A stretch of DNA of 64,000 bases. Source: Dioszegia crocea (Eukaryota > Basidiomycota > Tremellomycetes > Tremellales > Bulleribasidiaceae). The stretch spans positions 1,146,809 through 1,210,808 of the forward strand of contig BCKK01000002.1 of NCBI GenBank assembly GCA_001600615.1. The letters are read 5' to 3'. The position numbers were made by a program, and so were the translations under genes. Shown in pieces: positions 23,818-36,546 of the stretch. Every line of letters begins with the position of its first letter. The first letter of the stretch is position 1. The notes under the pieces were generated by a model, which was not told where the DNA came from, made no database searches, and saw only the letters and a list, made by a program, of their open reading frames with translations.

Positions 23818-24605
23818 ATGAAATTTAACATTGGAAGCAAGACACCTTCTCCCCCCGCTGCTGCAGTCCAGCAGAAGGCACCGGACAAGCAGAATGGCGG
23901 CAGCGGCTGGGTCAGTCCACTGACGTGAGTTGGTCCTCCACCTAATTCGAAGCTGCTGGATTGTCTTGGCTGAGTGATGCAGAACCGTCGCCGTGGTAGG
24001 CAGCGTAGGGTCATGGGGTATGGGAACCCTGATCTTGCGCGGAGCCAACAGTAATGGTGCTCAGCCCTGGGCGAAGCTCCCATTGCGTCCCTCGAGACAG
24101 GCAGTCTGTCAGTATCTCGCCTTCTGGGCACTGTGTGAGTCTCCGTATTCGCCCACTATACCGAGTCTCTGGACTGATGGAGATAGTCCACGCCGCCCCG
24201 CTTGCGTTGGTAGTTGGTACGCATCGCAATCCTGAATTTTCCTACACGTGAGCATCTTTCTCCTCGAGCGGGCGCCCACTGACCTACAGGCGCAATGTCG
24301 GTACTCGTCTTGCAGTAGCTGGCTCTGTGGCGGGTACCGGCTATATCATGTATCAGACTCTTGGGGCTCTGCGGGCGCTTCGTCGTGTTGAGTTCCCCAA
24401 GGGACCGTTCTACGCCGGGAGACTTCCCACATTGGCCGCTGGCGCGTTTGTCACTTGTGAGTCAGAGTGTCGGTTTCGTGGCGGATGGATGGAGGCTGAT
24501 GATGCAGTCTACGCAGGAGCAACCCTCTTGGCTTTGCAGATGGCGTATTCCCCCCCGCCGGCGGTGAAGACGGATGAGATCGAGAAGCTCAGCGAGATGG
24601 AGTAG
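23818..24605 (+). CDS. Small integral membrane protein with four predicted TM helices, unknown
   Basis: Start chosen at MKFNIGSKTPSPPAAA (adenine at -3). Introns are GTGAGT-type, one ending GATAG joining FWAL to FHAAPLALVVGTHRNPEF (donor GTGAGT after CTGT). Hydrophobic spans in order: TVAVVGSVGSWGMGTLILRG, CQYLAFWALFHAAPLALVVG, RLAVAGSVAGTGYIMYQTLG and LAAGAFVTYAGATLLALQMA. The spliced product is about 190 residues and ends KTDEIEKLSEME. Two loops carry conserved-looking R/P residues (SRQAVCQ, RRVEFPKGPFYAGRLP). The glycine-rich helices resemble small mitochondrial or ER membrane proteins, but I cannot name a family. It converges on the chitin synthase gene. Confidence 0.75.
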
Positions 24606-25008
24606 ATAGATCGCCCTGTTAGGGTTGAGCCTCGGCCGATAGTGCATCCATATGAATATGCAAGCTGTGTCTTCGCTGCCTACGTAGAGTCATCAACCTC
24701 AGCCAGCTGTGCGCAGCGCCGGGCGTTCCTTATCGATCACCGAGACAATGAAGGCAAGGGCTATCAGTGAAAGCGGTCATGGCTCGGTGAACTGCAAATG
24801 AGAAGTAAGCGGGATGGGTGCCTATAACTCAGACTATGCTCACCCTTGAGTTTGATACCTCATGAGACTGGCAATGATGCATCCTCCGCAACAGTAATAA
24901 CTAATGTCCGTCGTGTCGATATGTGAAAGTATGAATACAGTGTAAAAAGTAATAGTAGGGAATGTCGAACGTCATTGTCATCATCTCTCTGAACAGCTAC
25001 CATCCTCA
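24606..25008. other. Convergent 3' intergenic region
   Basis: 403 bases between two converging genes, presumably both 3' UTRs and polyadenylation signals; AT content rises near 24890-24960. Nothing else seen. Confidence 0.4.
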
Positions 25009-28000
25009 TCATTCTACACAATCAGCAGGGCAAAAATGTACGCAGCGTGAAGTACTCACCATTCAAGACCTTTTCGATAATCCGGTTGATTGTCTCCTTC
25101 CTCTGATCCAGGCCGACCCCATGCTCCTGCTCCAGCTGCTTCCTTACACCCTTCTTGGTAAGATTATCCAGATCCGCCTCAGCGCAGATCCTGCGGATAG
25201 ACATCTCGAGCTGCGCGTCTGACAGACCCATCTCGCCCATATCCAGCGGCGCCCATTCTTGGCCGGGTAGGACCTGCGTAGCCGGTCGGCTGGTCTGCTG
25301 GACCTGAGCTTGATGGTTCAGCGAGTAAGAGGACGCGCGCTGATCCATCTGCTGGCCCATGTTGGGTTGGCCATAGAAGGAGTTGTAGGCAGATCCGGGC
25401 CCGGCGCCGGTCTGGTACAGCGAGCGATTATCAAACATGGCCGCCTGATGCAGACTGGGGTTGCTCGCAAAGGGGCTCATGGCGGGATCGCCCATACCGC
25501 CGTATGGGACTTGCGGGGGCGCGTAGAATGATGGAGCGCGGGATTGGGCTTGGGCATGGAGGTCTTGATAACTCGCCATGGGAGTCGGGCCGCGGGGGTT
25601 GTAGCCGTTCCCGGGTCCCTGGGCAGTCATGACTGATCCGGGCCGGCCGTATTCGCCACCGTAGCCAGACGCAGCGGCGGAGCGGGTGTCGTATTCGGCC
25701 TTCATCGGAGGGAGGTAGGACCCCGAGTGGTTGGATTCGTGGTCCCACAGCTCATTCCTGAGAGTCAGCGAAGCACGGTGTATCTGACATTTAGACTCAC
25801 TCATACTCGTTCCAGCTCTTGAGCGGGATAGATCTCGGGTCGAACTTGCCCTCATCCTGGGAATCAGCGTTGATCCTACTTCGAGATTCGCCCGACTCAC
25901 ATGAATGACAGTCTTCTTGCCCTTATCACCCACCACCAGCCTGGTTGTTCCCCAACTGAAATCATCCATCTTCCAGAACGAGTATAATGGGAGGAAGAAG
26001 GAAAAGACGGGGATGGCGAGGATGTAGAAGATCATCCAGGCAACCATGTCCCATCTCATCCGGAAGATGAAGATTAGGGCCTGTAGACCGTAGATAGCCG
26101 CGAGCATGACGATGGAGAGAGTGGGGATGGTTCCGCCTTGACCAATGACGATGTATAAGAGATATCCAATCTGTTGTCAGCTAGCCCAGACTTTCGACTT
26201 ACATAAGCTACAGTGACTGGCGCAATGACCGTCGAGAGCAGATCGATGAATACCACGAATCGCATGGAGAAGCAGCAGAATCCACAGAGCTGATCGAGGA
26301 AGACCAGCTCTGCAAGATTGTGCACGGTGGAGTTGATCCATCGTCGCCGCTGCGAGAGCAGCACGGATGCCGAGTCCGGTGCGACGGTCTGAGCGTACGC
26401 GTGCCGTACGAACTTAGTCTTGTAGGTGGGGAAGTGCTTGAGCACAAGCGTAGTGAGGTATCGATCTTCTCCAAGGTGAAGAAGATTCTTCAGATGGAGG
26501 GTATCGACACGGTTCTCCGAGTACTCGTGGATGATCTGATTCGAGATGAAGAGGGGTTTGTGGGTATCGGGAGTGCGAAGGCGGTACATGGAGAAACAAC
26601 CTGGGAGACAGGTGATGGATCCGAAGAGCGACTCGAAAGCTTTAGCGAGATGGTGGGAGATGAAGTACTCGTATACCTGCGCCATGGTAACGATAGATTG
26701 TTTCGAATTGGCAAGGGATGTCTCGCCACAAGCACCAATGATCTTTTTATCGTGCATCATGGCGGAAATGAGCCGGTTGAGCGAGAGCTCTTCGACCGTC
26801 GTATCGGCATCGACCATGAAGAGGTACTCGTAGAAGCTGGGGTTGACACCGATGACGTTTTTGATTTGGTGGTACATTTCGAGCTCGAGGGGGTTCATGG
26901 GAGCATTGAAGTGAATCTATCAATCAGCTTAGTCCAGGGCGGAATACCTGACGTACCTTATTCAAAAAGTGCATGATGACCATCTGCGAGTCTCGCTTCC
27001 CTCGATTCCCTGGCTTGGGCCTCTCGGTTGGCTTGCCCACCTTGACAACAACAAGGTACGGCACGACATGTCCCGAACACTCGTACAGCCCTGCGTAGAT
27101 CTTCCCCATGTTATGCTGCTTTGCACCTTCGCCAAGACTCTGGAAGGATAGAGGTTCGGGATCAGAGTTTGGATCGACGCCAAGGATATCGAGCACGATG
27201 GCAGGTGTGGCCTTTTCGTTTCCGAATCCCTTGATGTTACCGTCGCAAATGATCAAGAGGAGTTTCCGCTTGTCATCATACTTGGTCTTAACGACCGAAT
27301 CGATCGTCTTTCGAAGCGATTCCTCGCCTTCGGTATAGCACGGGACCTGGCAGATGACAAATTTGTCATGATTCTCCGGCGCGCGAGCCGAGCCAAAGTG
27401 AATGGCGGCGATGAATTTGAAAGCAATGATGGCGACCATGATGACGGAGAGGGCGAGGAGGATGTAAGTGGAGAATTGGCATTGGGGAGAATCTCGCGTA
27501 TCGAGTTCGCCAATGATGAAGAGATTGCGCAGGCAATCTCGCTGCCAATTGACAACATCCTGTCCGATCGTCGGGACGAGGTTGTCAAATAGCTGGGTGA
27601 CATCCTGACCCGAGTTGTAGGTAAACACCGAGACGACCTGATCGGCCATGAATCGGCGATCGCGCGTATCGTCCGCCGTGAGTTGGACTCCGTCCGGTGC
27701 TTTGAGCCCACCACCATTTTGGGCAATGTAGGTGGTCAACTCGTACACCTTGCCCTGGTAGATCCCGACCGCGCGTCCTGCTCCCGCCATATTCCGCACA
27801 TCCTTCTTGGAGTAGCCCATGAATCCCTTGCGGAACCGGGACCGCATCATGATCATTTGCTCCTGATACCAGTCTGGACGGGGGTCGGTGGTGTAGCTTC
27901 GGAAATCGTGGTATTTGGTGTAAGGGTCCGACGTGTTGGTGGTATCGAGCGTGACGTAAGGGCTCAGGCTGCCTCTGGTCCCCGAGCAAAGTGCCGACAC

Positions 28001-31000
28001 TTGCACGGGGAAGATGTTGGACGCGTCTAGCCCGCCGTACTGCATGATCGAACGGACAGGCACGACCGGTACCGCCGTCAGATGCGTCCGGGCGAGCGCG
28101 ACGAGATCAAAGACTTCGCCCCGAACGGCCACGAGGGCATTGTTCGGGTCGTTATTGAAGCTTTTTGACTGTAGCTCGGAGGAGTTGTAGACGTGTTGAG
28201 TGGGGCAGATGAGGGGACCGAGGATGGCAATGACGAAGATGGTACAGCCGCAGATGAACCAGATGATGAGGTTGATCGCGAGCTTTTCTCGCCATGCTTG
28301 TCGGACATCCTGACGCTTCATCCCGCCCCACCAAGAGAGCAGCGGGCTGGGCACCCAAAAGGTCAACATCCAGCAAAGCGCCACCCAGCGCCTGCGAGCA
28401 GCGGTCTCCTTGTATTCCTCCTTGACCTCTCCGTCGTGCGGGGCGGCATCAAGCACATCCTTCTCCTTGGTGTCGAAATCTCGGAACATATTCCTCGATG
28501 GAGCATACGTCTCGGTACCGACGTTCGAGACGCCATCGCCGTATTTGTCAGATATCTGACTCGGGGCAAATTCCCTTCTTTCGTCGAAATCGTCGACGGA
28601 AAAGTTGTCGTGGTGGCGAAGGGGTTGTGCGTTTGGGACAAGGGGGAGAGCGATCTGAGAGTCGTCCCGATCGTAAGGATCCTTCTCGAAGGCTGGTGAG
28701 GCAGGGGAGACGGCGCGGTAGGGAGTGAAGGGATCCGGCGTTCTTCCTTCCAGCATCTCCACATCTTCCCTCGGTCTCCGCTGCTCGTCTCCTTCTGCAG
28801 AGCGTAGTCGGTCCTCGAAACGGTGGAAAGCATGATGCGAGAGGAACACCTAGCGGTCAGTCATTGCTTCATCAAGTGCTAGCAGACTTACCCTATTTGT
28901 GCCGATCGCGATCTCTACATCTCCATACCCCAATACCCGCTTCAAATCCTTCAACCGATCGACGTGACTCGGCCCCTCCAGTATACCCCGAACTTGTAAC
29001 TCATCCTCGTACCTCTCGCAAGCCTCGGCATGGGTCATCCGGACCTCGTAGCTCGTCTGCAGCTTTTGCGCCATTTCTGACAATCCCAAAGCCCGGATCT
29101 GCGCCTTCATCGACCGGATCTCGACTTGTGCAGGTAATTGCGAATCGTTCGGTCGGAGACAGAAGATGTACCATGGTTGAGCTTGGTCAAAGCTGGAGAG
29201 GAGCAGGTTGAGCGCCTGCCAGTGCTGTCCAGCGACGCACTGTAGCTCGTGACCGCCTGTCGCAGTCTCGTTACCTCCTCCCACCTCATCTCCGTCGTAG
29301 TTCCCGCTCTGATCCTCCTCGACCGCCGCGAGCCGAGGGTTCTTTTTCCTGCGCGTAGATGGCGCACGCATTGGCCGCACGGGTTGTTGTACCGCGACGA
29401 TCGTGTCGTCGTTCCGAGGATGCGCCTGGGTGGTGAGACTCTTGGACGAAAAGAGGCTTTTGATGAAGGGATTGTTGGACCCTTGGTCATCCGCGGCATG
29501 ACTCCCCGACATACTCCCCTTCAACAACCTCAGGATATCTGAACTTGTCTCGTTGGCATTCCGTTCCAAGAAATTCTCGGCGGAATAGGTGACCGAGCCG
29601 CCGTAGTGATTGATTGTAAATGCCCCAGCTCCCCGATCCGCCTGAACCGAGAATGACGCATGGCCAGCATGACGTTTCCCAATCGCCTCCAACATGCTCG
29701 ATGCTGATCTCTTCTTCCGTGCCTCGTTGTCCATGATATGAATCAAGCCTCCCTTGGAGTCACTCATCATTCTCAGACATTCCGAGTTGTCAAAGTAAGG
29801 GAGCCGCGTTACAGGCAACTTCTCCTTGGACGCCTCCTCGAGCGACGTCTCGTGTATTCGGTGAAGAAGCCAATTGTGGACCTTCTCGTTGGCAAAGTTG
29901 AAGCAGAATTGATCGACCGAGTTTGTGCTGCCGCCCATCTGTCCGGCTGTGTTTTGGTGGCCTGGCAAGTCGAGAAGCGCAATGTAAGACGAGAAGGAGT
30001 CTTTGCAGAGCTTCTGGTTGACATGCTCGTTGAGCCAGGAGAACAGAAGCGAGTATAGCGTCCTCGCGAGCTCATCTCGCACCGCTTCCGCCTGCTCCGC
30101 ATCCAGGAACGTGGTACAGACCTCCTTACCCATGAGCATCGTTTTGAACGAAAATAGCTCAGCAAGGGCCTCCTGCGGCACACCGAGAAATTCGGAGACA
30201 GTCGCGAGCACCTCGTAATTTACGACAATGGCGCCTTCGTGAGATTTGTCGTCGGCTGTGAAGTGGAGGTTACCGATGTGGAGGATGGTGGCGAGGAGTT
30301 GGCAGACCTGAGCGACCAGCCGCTGGGACAACCCGACATGCTTGAAAGCCTGTTTGAGTTGTTCAAATCGCTGCTGGTCCTCGATACCCTGCCGCCGGAC
30401 TCGGCACTGTAGATATCGGTAATCGTTCACAGCGCCGAGTTTGAGGAATGACCGTTCCTCGCCCTGCACTCCGCTGACGAGGTAGTAAAAGATGTGGAAG
30501 TTGCGCTCGCCGACGGAAGGTGTCTGCGAGACTCGTGATCGTTCAAAGTAGTACTCGATAGCTTTGAGACCGGCCAGTCGGCCGCGTTCGTTAAATTGGA
30601 GTTCGGTGTAGTTTCCGAATCGGGAAGCGTTGTCGTTCGTGAGGGTATGGGCGTTACCGAAGGATTCGAGAATGTACTGGGGTCAGCCATGTCGTAAACT
30701 GACTTACTTGAGCGTTGGCGATCTGACCGCCGAGCTTGGCCCCTTTCTTGCCCGGCGCCGCAATGGCCACCTCAGCGATAGCCTTGATCACTAATCTCCT
30801 CATTTCCGTCTTGCCTGAACCCATTGCGCCGCTGACGCGTCAGCCCAATCCATTGAAGTCGGCCAGAACTCACGTCAAGACTAGGATCTGATCCTGACCT
30901 GTTCTCCGCATGTTGTAGTAGCTCGACAGAGCCAGTCGGAAAACATGCGGTCCAAGCTTTTCCTTGACTACAGGCGACGCATCTCTTGATGTCGCATCGT

Positions 31001-31288
31001 CCACCGCAGACTGGTAGTATTCAGAAACATAGTTGTGGAGCGATGAGTCGCCGTTGATGGGAAGATAGATGTGAGGATTGACTGATACAAGGGCGGAGGA
31101 GGCAATAGAGGTGTAGGGTTGGGAATCAAGATAGCGCTCGCGAAGGGTGGCCAAGATCGTGTCTTCGGCAATGGTGGGTAGGGCGCTAGAAGTCAGCGGA
31201 GAGTGCTAAAATAGGCTACGAGACTCACGAGAGATCGCTGATGCCCTGGAAGCGAGAAGGCCCAGATTTTGGCTGGGAGCCAGACATG
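25009..31288 (-). CDS. Class V-type chitin synthase with N-terminal myosin-like motor and C-terminal DEK_C domain
   Basis: Plasma-membrane enzyme that polymerises UDP-GlcNAc into cell-wall chitin. The start is [20 protein letters not shown] at 31288. The motor domain (to about residue 750) has P-loop GAMGSGKTE, switch-I-like [20 protein letters not shown] and a switch-II-like LLDLPGHQN, so it is a divergent motor. Membrane helices follow ([58 protein letters not shown]) with a cytochrome-b5-like region between ([17 protein letters not shown]). The catalytic core has [25 protein letters not shown] and SQRRRW. C-terminal TM helices and a Gly/Tyr/Pro-rich linker lead to [20 protein letters not shown] (DEK_C). 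A final intron with good GTGAGT/GTGTAG signals puts the stop at 25009-25011, giving IIEKVLNE; unspliced, it ends at 25022. About 1,950 residues. Confidence 0.93.
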
Positions 31289-31835
31289 TTGATCGGGCTG
31301 GCGATGTTGAAAGGGAGGGATAAACTCGAGCTGGACTATGGCTGTGAGGCGATATGGTCGTAATCTGTCGTGATGTTGCGTGTCCTATCTTTTAAAGTCT
31401 ATCACTCGTACACGCTCATCGCCTGGCCCGCCTGATGCCGGATAGGTGAGGAGGGGTTGAGGGAAGAGAAAGCAATCAGAGAGGCTGTGCGTTTGACCTT
31501 TTCACATGAAACGGCATGCCGTAATAGCTCTTCAGGTGGCATCTCGATCGCTCTCTGTGTCAAGCTCTCCTCATCGTACGCGCTTCTGCAGCAGTCTTAC
31601 GTCGAGCGGTCTGTCATGACATTCTCGCCAGCCGTCAGTATGCACAAGCAAAGCATATAGGGTGAAGATGCGCTACAGAAGGTGCCACACCGGAAGCAAA
31701 TATTCCGCCACATTGGCTCTGTTACGTCATCCTCCTCCTTGCACTCAAAATCGAAGCCTCGCCAGGCCTCGCCATCCATTCCTTTCCTTCTCATTGTCTA
31801 TCCCATTCATCCTCTAGTAAAACACGCAATCAAAG
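31289..31835. promoter_or_regulatory. Divergent promoter region, chitin synthase / srp1
   Basis: 547 bases between two divergent start codons. A 67-codon frame at 31457-31660 has no recognisable content. Confidence 0.45.
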
Positions 31836-32930
31836 ATGGTGAGTCCTGTCATGGGAGCCCAACAGAGTGGATAAGCTGACCAGGCAGTCGAACCGAACGT
31901 AGGTCAACTTCAGTCACCCGCCATGACCCCTTGCCGCATCTGCCACCCTTGCTCATACTAATCCCTCAGCGTTCTCTACGTCTCTGGTTTCTCTGGCCAG
32001 CTCCGTGCTAGAGATCTTGCCTACGAATTCGAGCGATATGGCCGACTCGTCCGATGCGACATTCCCGCCCTCAAGACCCCGTCGTCGTCCCGTAAGTCCT
32101 CGTGCTAGATTGGTCCGGTCGATTCGCGCCCATCTTTTCGTCGTTCTCGTCCTGTCCTTCGAGGTCCCGGCCGAGCTCTCTACGCTCAGGCAGCGGTATA
32201 GGCGTTATACATTGGAGGCGATCCAGATCCGAGCGAGTCTTCTTCTTTTCCTCGTCCTTTGGATTCGTCCGATCTCGCATCTATCCTGCATTCACCCAAT
32301 CACCGTTGTCGCGTTCATTCGAGGCAAAATCCCGCCAGCGATTCTCTCAACTCGGATCCGTACCCGATAGACGAATCCGAGCTTACCGCGTCAAGCTTTC
32401 GCCTTCATTGAGTTCCGCAGACCTGATGATGCCGAGGACGCTTACTATGACATGTGAGTGTTTGCTTCTTGGTCTTCTTTCTTTCGCTGACGACATAGGC
32501 ACGGTCGAATGATTGACGGGCGTCGAATCACCGTTCAGTGGGCCAAGCGCCCCCCTTCCGCCGCTTGGAGGCACGATGGGTAAGTTCTTTGAGACTGAGG
32601 TGATCAAGGCTGATTGTTAGGGCCGGTGGACCCCCTGAACGCCGCGAGCGAGACACTAGGCGTGACGATCGAGGTGACTCTAGGGGCGACACTCGAAGGG
32701 ACGAGCAGCCTCGGCGCCGCTCCCCCTCGCCCGTCCGGAGCAGGGATGACCGTGACCAGGATCGACGAGGTGGTCGGGAATCGCTTTCTCCCGTGCGCAG
32801 GACCGCCAAGAGGGATGATGGGGAGGGCTCTGCGAACCCGGTAGAGGGCAGTCGATCCCCAGCTGCCAAGGTCGATCGAGAGGATCACGACATGGGCCGA
32901 GAGGATGAGAGGGAGAGGCGGGACGATTAA
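31836..32930 (+). CDS. srp1: Srp1-type SR splicing factor (single RRM plus RS-like tail)
   Basis: Pre-mRNA splicing regulator; the RRM pattern closely follows fission-yeast Srp1. Exon 1 is the ATG alone (31836-31838). Exon 2 is 11 bases (31888-31898). Exon 3 from 31970 gives MSNRT|VLYVSGFSGQLRARD and LAYEFERYGRLVRCDIPALK. A 304-base intron (32092-32395) joins TPSSS|PFAFIEFRRPDDAEDAYY, the RNP-1 strand, then HGRMIDGRRITVQWAKRPPS. The tail is rich in R/D/S (RRERDTRRDDRGDSRGDTRR, PRRRSPSPVRSRDD, SPVRRTAKRDD) and ends DERERRDD. Introns here are GTGAGT, GTAGGT, GTAAGT, GTGAGT and GTAAGT types. The one long intron stands out against neighbours of about 50 bases and may take part in autoregulated splicing, as SR genes often do (inference). 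Confidence 0.9.
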
Positions 32931-33519
32931 GGGGAGTATGCTCACCGCACCATAAAGTTCAACAGTTCCGTGTTATCCCGCCCTTTTCCTACACCCTCAG
33001 ATACCAGCTAGCATGTCACTCAAGCTTTCCACTCGTACTTGAGTACCGCGCTATGCATAATTGCCTCTATGATGTTTGCTGTCGGCAACAGCGGTGTACA
33101 GAAAGACTTTGCATTGCACGATCACCTGCCCCGGATAGGTTTAATCACCTAGTGCATAAGACCTCTAGACAGAATTAATACGGCAACCACCAAGGAAAAC
33201 GAAAAGCCATTCTAAGTAGGGACGAAAGTAGAAGATACGGAACGCAACTATTGAAGCCGAAACCCAGAAGAATCTGAAGGTATTTCCTGTGTTACAAAGA
33301 GGCGGAGAAGGGTATTCTGAAGACGAGGAGAACAAACATAGGGGTATCGCCAGAAAAGGTATCGCTAGCCCAGAGAAGAAACCCGAAACCACAAAGAGAC
33401 CCATTGATCAAAATCCGCCCGATCCCGCCATCACGCCACCGAGCGCCAGTCTCAATGCCTGATCTCCTGAATGAAAGCTCCCCGCTCACATCCTTGATAC
33501 CACCCCTTACTCTCCCTTT
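32931..33519. other. Convergent 3' intergenic region at the left edge of the mating-type cluster
   Basis: 589 bases between converging srp1 and the first STE12 gene. No RNA gene or repeat was recognised. Confidence 0.4.
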
Positions 33520-36175
33520 TCACTCCGCATACTCCGCTCCGCCTTCTTCGCCCTGCTCAGGCCCGACTAACGCTCCCGGTTCGTAGCTCCTCCAGCCCCA
33601 GCCCATCGGCGCACCACCCCTGCCAGTAGGGTTTTCATACTGCATCCCGCCGTAATCCTGCATAGGCATCTGCATCTCCACCGGGACGTGCATAGACATC
33701 TGCATCTGCTGATCCATCGGGATCTGCATTTGCGACGGCATTTGGTTGTGCTGCAAAGACATCGGCGTGGACTCGCTCTGAGCATCGTCTTGTGAGCCGG
33801 AGAGATCCATGGGGATGGCGTCAAGAGCGTAGTTGATGCCGCCGTCGTTCGCCGAGATGGGCGTGGGGTATGCGCCCATCATGTCCACCGCTGGTGCAAT
33901 GACCGGCTGGGCGTAGGCCAGATTGGACGAAGTAGCCGGGGCGTAGGGAGTGGCTGAGCGGTGACGACGACCGGCATCGTAAGGGCTACCGTAGGTTGGG
34001 ACGTCGAGCATTTGAGAACCTCCGTACGTGGGGGTGACGGAACGCTGGAAGGGGGATCCGCCAGCCGGAGCGCCAGACGAGAAGTTGGGGGGGAGGGTAG
34101 AGTGCCGAGTGTAGGGACCGGAAGGAGGAGGCATAGCGCTCGACGATCGCGAGTAGGCCCTGTATGTCAGCTGTTGGCCACTCCAGTGTGCTTACTCATA
34201 CATCATGTCCGGTCCGGGACTTTCCGAATACCTCCTATCTTCATCGCTCAATACTCCACCCTCGCGGTCCATCTTCTCGTGCGTCTTGAGGTGCATGGCA
34301 AGATTGTCTTGACGGCTAAAGTTCCGATTGCATCGTTGACACACGTACGGTCGTTCCTGGGTGTGGGTGCGGACGTGTCGCTTCAAGTGCTCCAAACGCT
34401 TAAAGGGCCGATGACAGAAGTCATATGGGCAGAGGAAGTTCCGACTTTCGCCATCTCGAGGATCCGCAGAGCCAGCTCGGGATCCGGCCCGAGAGCTGAG
34501 TCTCGACCTAGCGCGGGACTTGTCGCGAGGTTTCTTGCGTAGCGAAGGCAGCAAGTTACTCTCGTCTACTCGTCAGCTATGCTCGTACAGAAACGTACCA
34601 GAAGCAAAGGAGCTATCTCCGATATTTCCAGGACCGGGAGACTCGGTGTCCCGGACGTCTACGCTGGGGCCTCTCGCACTCTCGCTCATTGGCGTACCCG
34701 ATTCTGGAGTGTCTCTCGCCTTGGTCCTACGGCGCTTGTAGTGTGGACTACCCTCAAAGACGGTGTGGGTGTAGGGTAGCGCGGCCCGATGGTGATGGAC
34801 GGGGGGAGGCGTCGGCTCGTGCATGTGCATCGGCATGTACTCTTGCATGTGATGATCGTCATGATACATGTGTTGTTGCATTGGGTGGCCGTACGGATCG
34901 ACGGCGGGGTTGTAGACCGAAGGGTAGTCGTTCTGCTGCTGCATGGGCGAGTCATTGTATGAGACCATGTCGCGCATCTAGTCGTCAGCACGGTGGCTGC
35001 GATTCAACACTCACAAGAACGTTCAAGCCGGGGTTTTGGCCAGCAAACTGGTCATACAGACTACGGCGTGGATCATACCTGTGCTGTCAGCCAGATACAA
35101 GAAGGACAGAGGAGACTTACCTGAAACTACGAGCGGGCTCGCCAACGACGATACTGGTGGGTTCTTGATTGATCTTCTCTCGCTTGAGATCTCGCTCGAG
35201 CGCATCAAGGAAGAGTCGGTCGTGAGGGACTGAAAACCTGACATGTCAGTCCTGGTCAGACTGTAGACCAGGAAGAACTCACCAGTAGAATACCTGCAAA
35301 GGAATGTCAGATTAGTCTTTTCTACCAGTCACGTCGAAACATACCTTTTGCTGCAAGGGTCAGCTCGAGCCAACTGCCACTGTCAAATCAGACTCACCTT
35401 CTTCTGGGTCCTGATACAACCATTACGGAACAGAAAGTCCAACAGAGGCGACCTTGTCTTTAGCTTTGCGCCTCTTGGTTACGGTGGCGAAGCTTACTTT
35501 GGATCCTCAAGACAAGCATCCTGTCCGGGTTTCAGATTCCGCAGATCGGAGAATACTCCCTCTTCCCACTTCTTGGTAGCGTGTATTGGTCGACCAAATG
35601 CCTCGAACCTAAATGCCAGAGCACGGACTGAGAAGGTTTTAGCTGATCTGTCGTACTGTTGCCTCGGCGACGCGGGTAGGCAGAATAGGTCTACGCACCG
35701 ATGTCTGTACCAGTGACGTGGTAGAGGCCATTCCAGAGCACACACGAGATGCACTCGCCGTTGGGCAGCTGGAACTTCGAGATTCGGGATGTGATCTAAA
35801 CAGTTAGCGTTCAATAATTTGCGCCAGTCTGACAGGCCGCCAGTCAAGCAGTTGGACCGTGGATCTGGTACTGACCATTCCGGGATTGTCCTGCCATCGT
35901 GTCGGTGCCGTAGCCAGGAACTGGTGGTCAGCCTCATTCCCGTTTCATACACGAAAAGTATGCGCACGAATTGAAGGCGGGACAGTGTGTCGATCCTTGA
36001 TTCTTCTTCGGCAGTCAGGGGACGAGCCGGGACATATTCCGGTGTCGGAAGAGGATAAAGCGAGTCCGTATGAGGCACCAGAGAGATTGATCTTGACAAG
36101 CATCAGCAGGTGGTACCAAACGATGACCCTGGTCACTCACCCGTCATATGCGGAGGGCGGCGTGATTGTGGCCAT
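33520..36175 (-). CDS. STE12: STE12-like transcription factor, copy 1 (homeodomain plus two C2H2 fingers)
   Basis: Target of the pheromone-response MAP kinase cascade. The start at 36175 gives [12 protein letters not shown], and an intron (36092-36140) joins [20 protein letters not shown], then [20 protein letters not shown]. The STE-type homeodomain spans [83 protein letters not shown] and [21 protein letters not shown] middle His/Met-rich region follows. Two C2H2 fingers are [20 protein letters not shown] and [20 protein letters not shown]. The C-terminus is Met/Gln-rich ([20 protein letters not shown]) and ends EEGGAEYAE. It has many small introns at positions shared with the second copy (44359-47320). 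It is divergent from UBP6. The architecture is that of basidiomycete STE12; no key residue is visibly lost. Confidence 0.92.
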
Positions 36176-36546
36176 GGCGATGATGTATCGAAAATCTCGT
36201 GTCCTATCCAGTCCGTCAATACGATACCAACATCAAACGAAGACGAATTTGACATACGGTGAGTGTCACTGCGCTTGACGTGAAGTAGAAGGCCGAAGCA
36301 AACGACTTGCGCTAATCTGATACAAGCAAACCTCGCATATGCTTGTTTCAAGCGTTTCCGAAACAAGCTATCCTTGACCTTACAATCTTACGTAGTCTCT
36401 GGATTCTAGTGACGTGGCTTTCCACCACCGCTCCCGACATCAAGTATGCATGACTGGGAAGCAGCTGCCGACCCTCATTCGCAGCCTGTCATAGCTATAG
36501 ATCACGGAGCTGTATACTCCCAAGACGTAGTGATCAGTCCTCAACC
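36176..36546. promoter_or_regulatory. Divergent promoter region, STE12 copy 1 / UBP6
   Basis: 371 bases between divergent start codons. No ACAAAAGG element was found here, unlike the pheromone and STE3 promoters. Confidence 0.45.
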
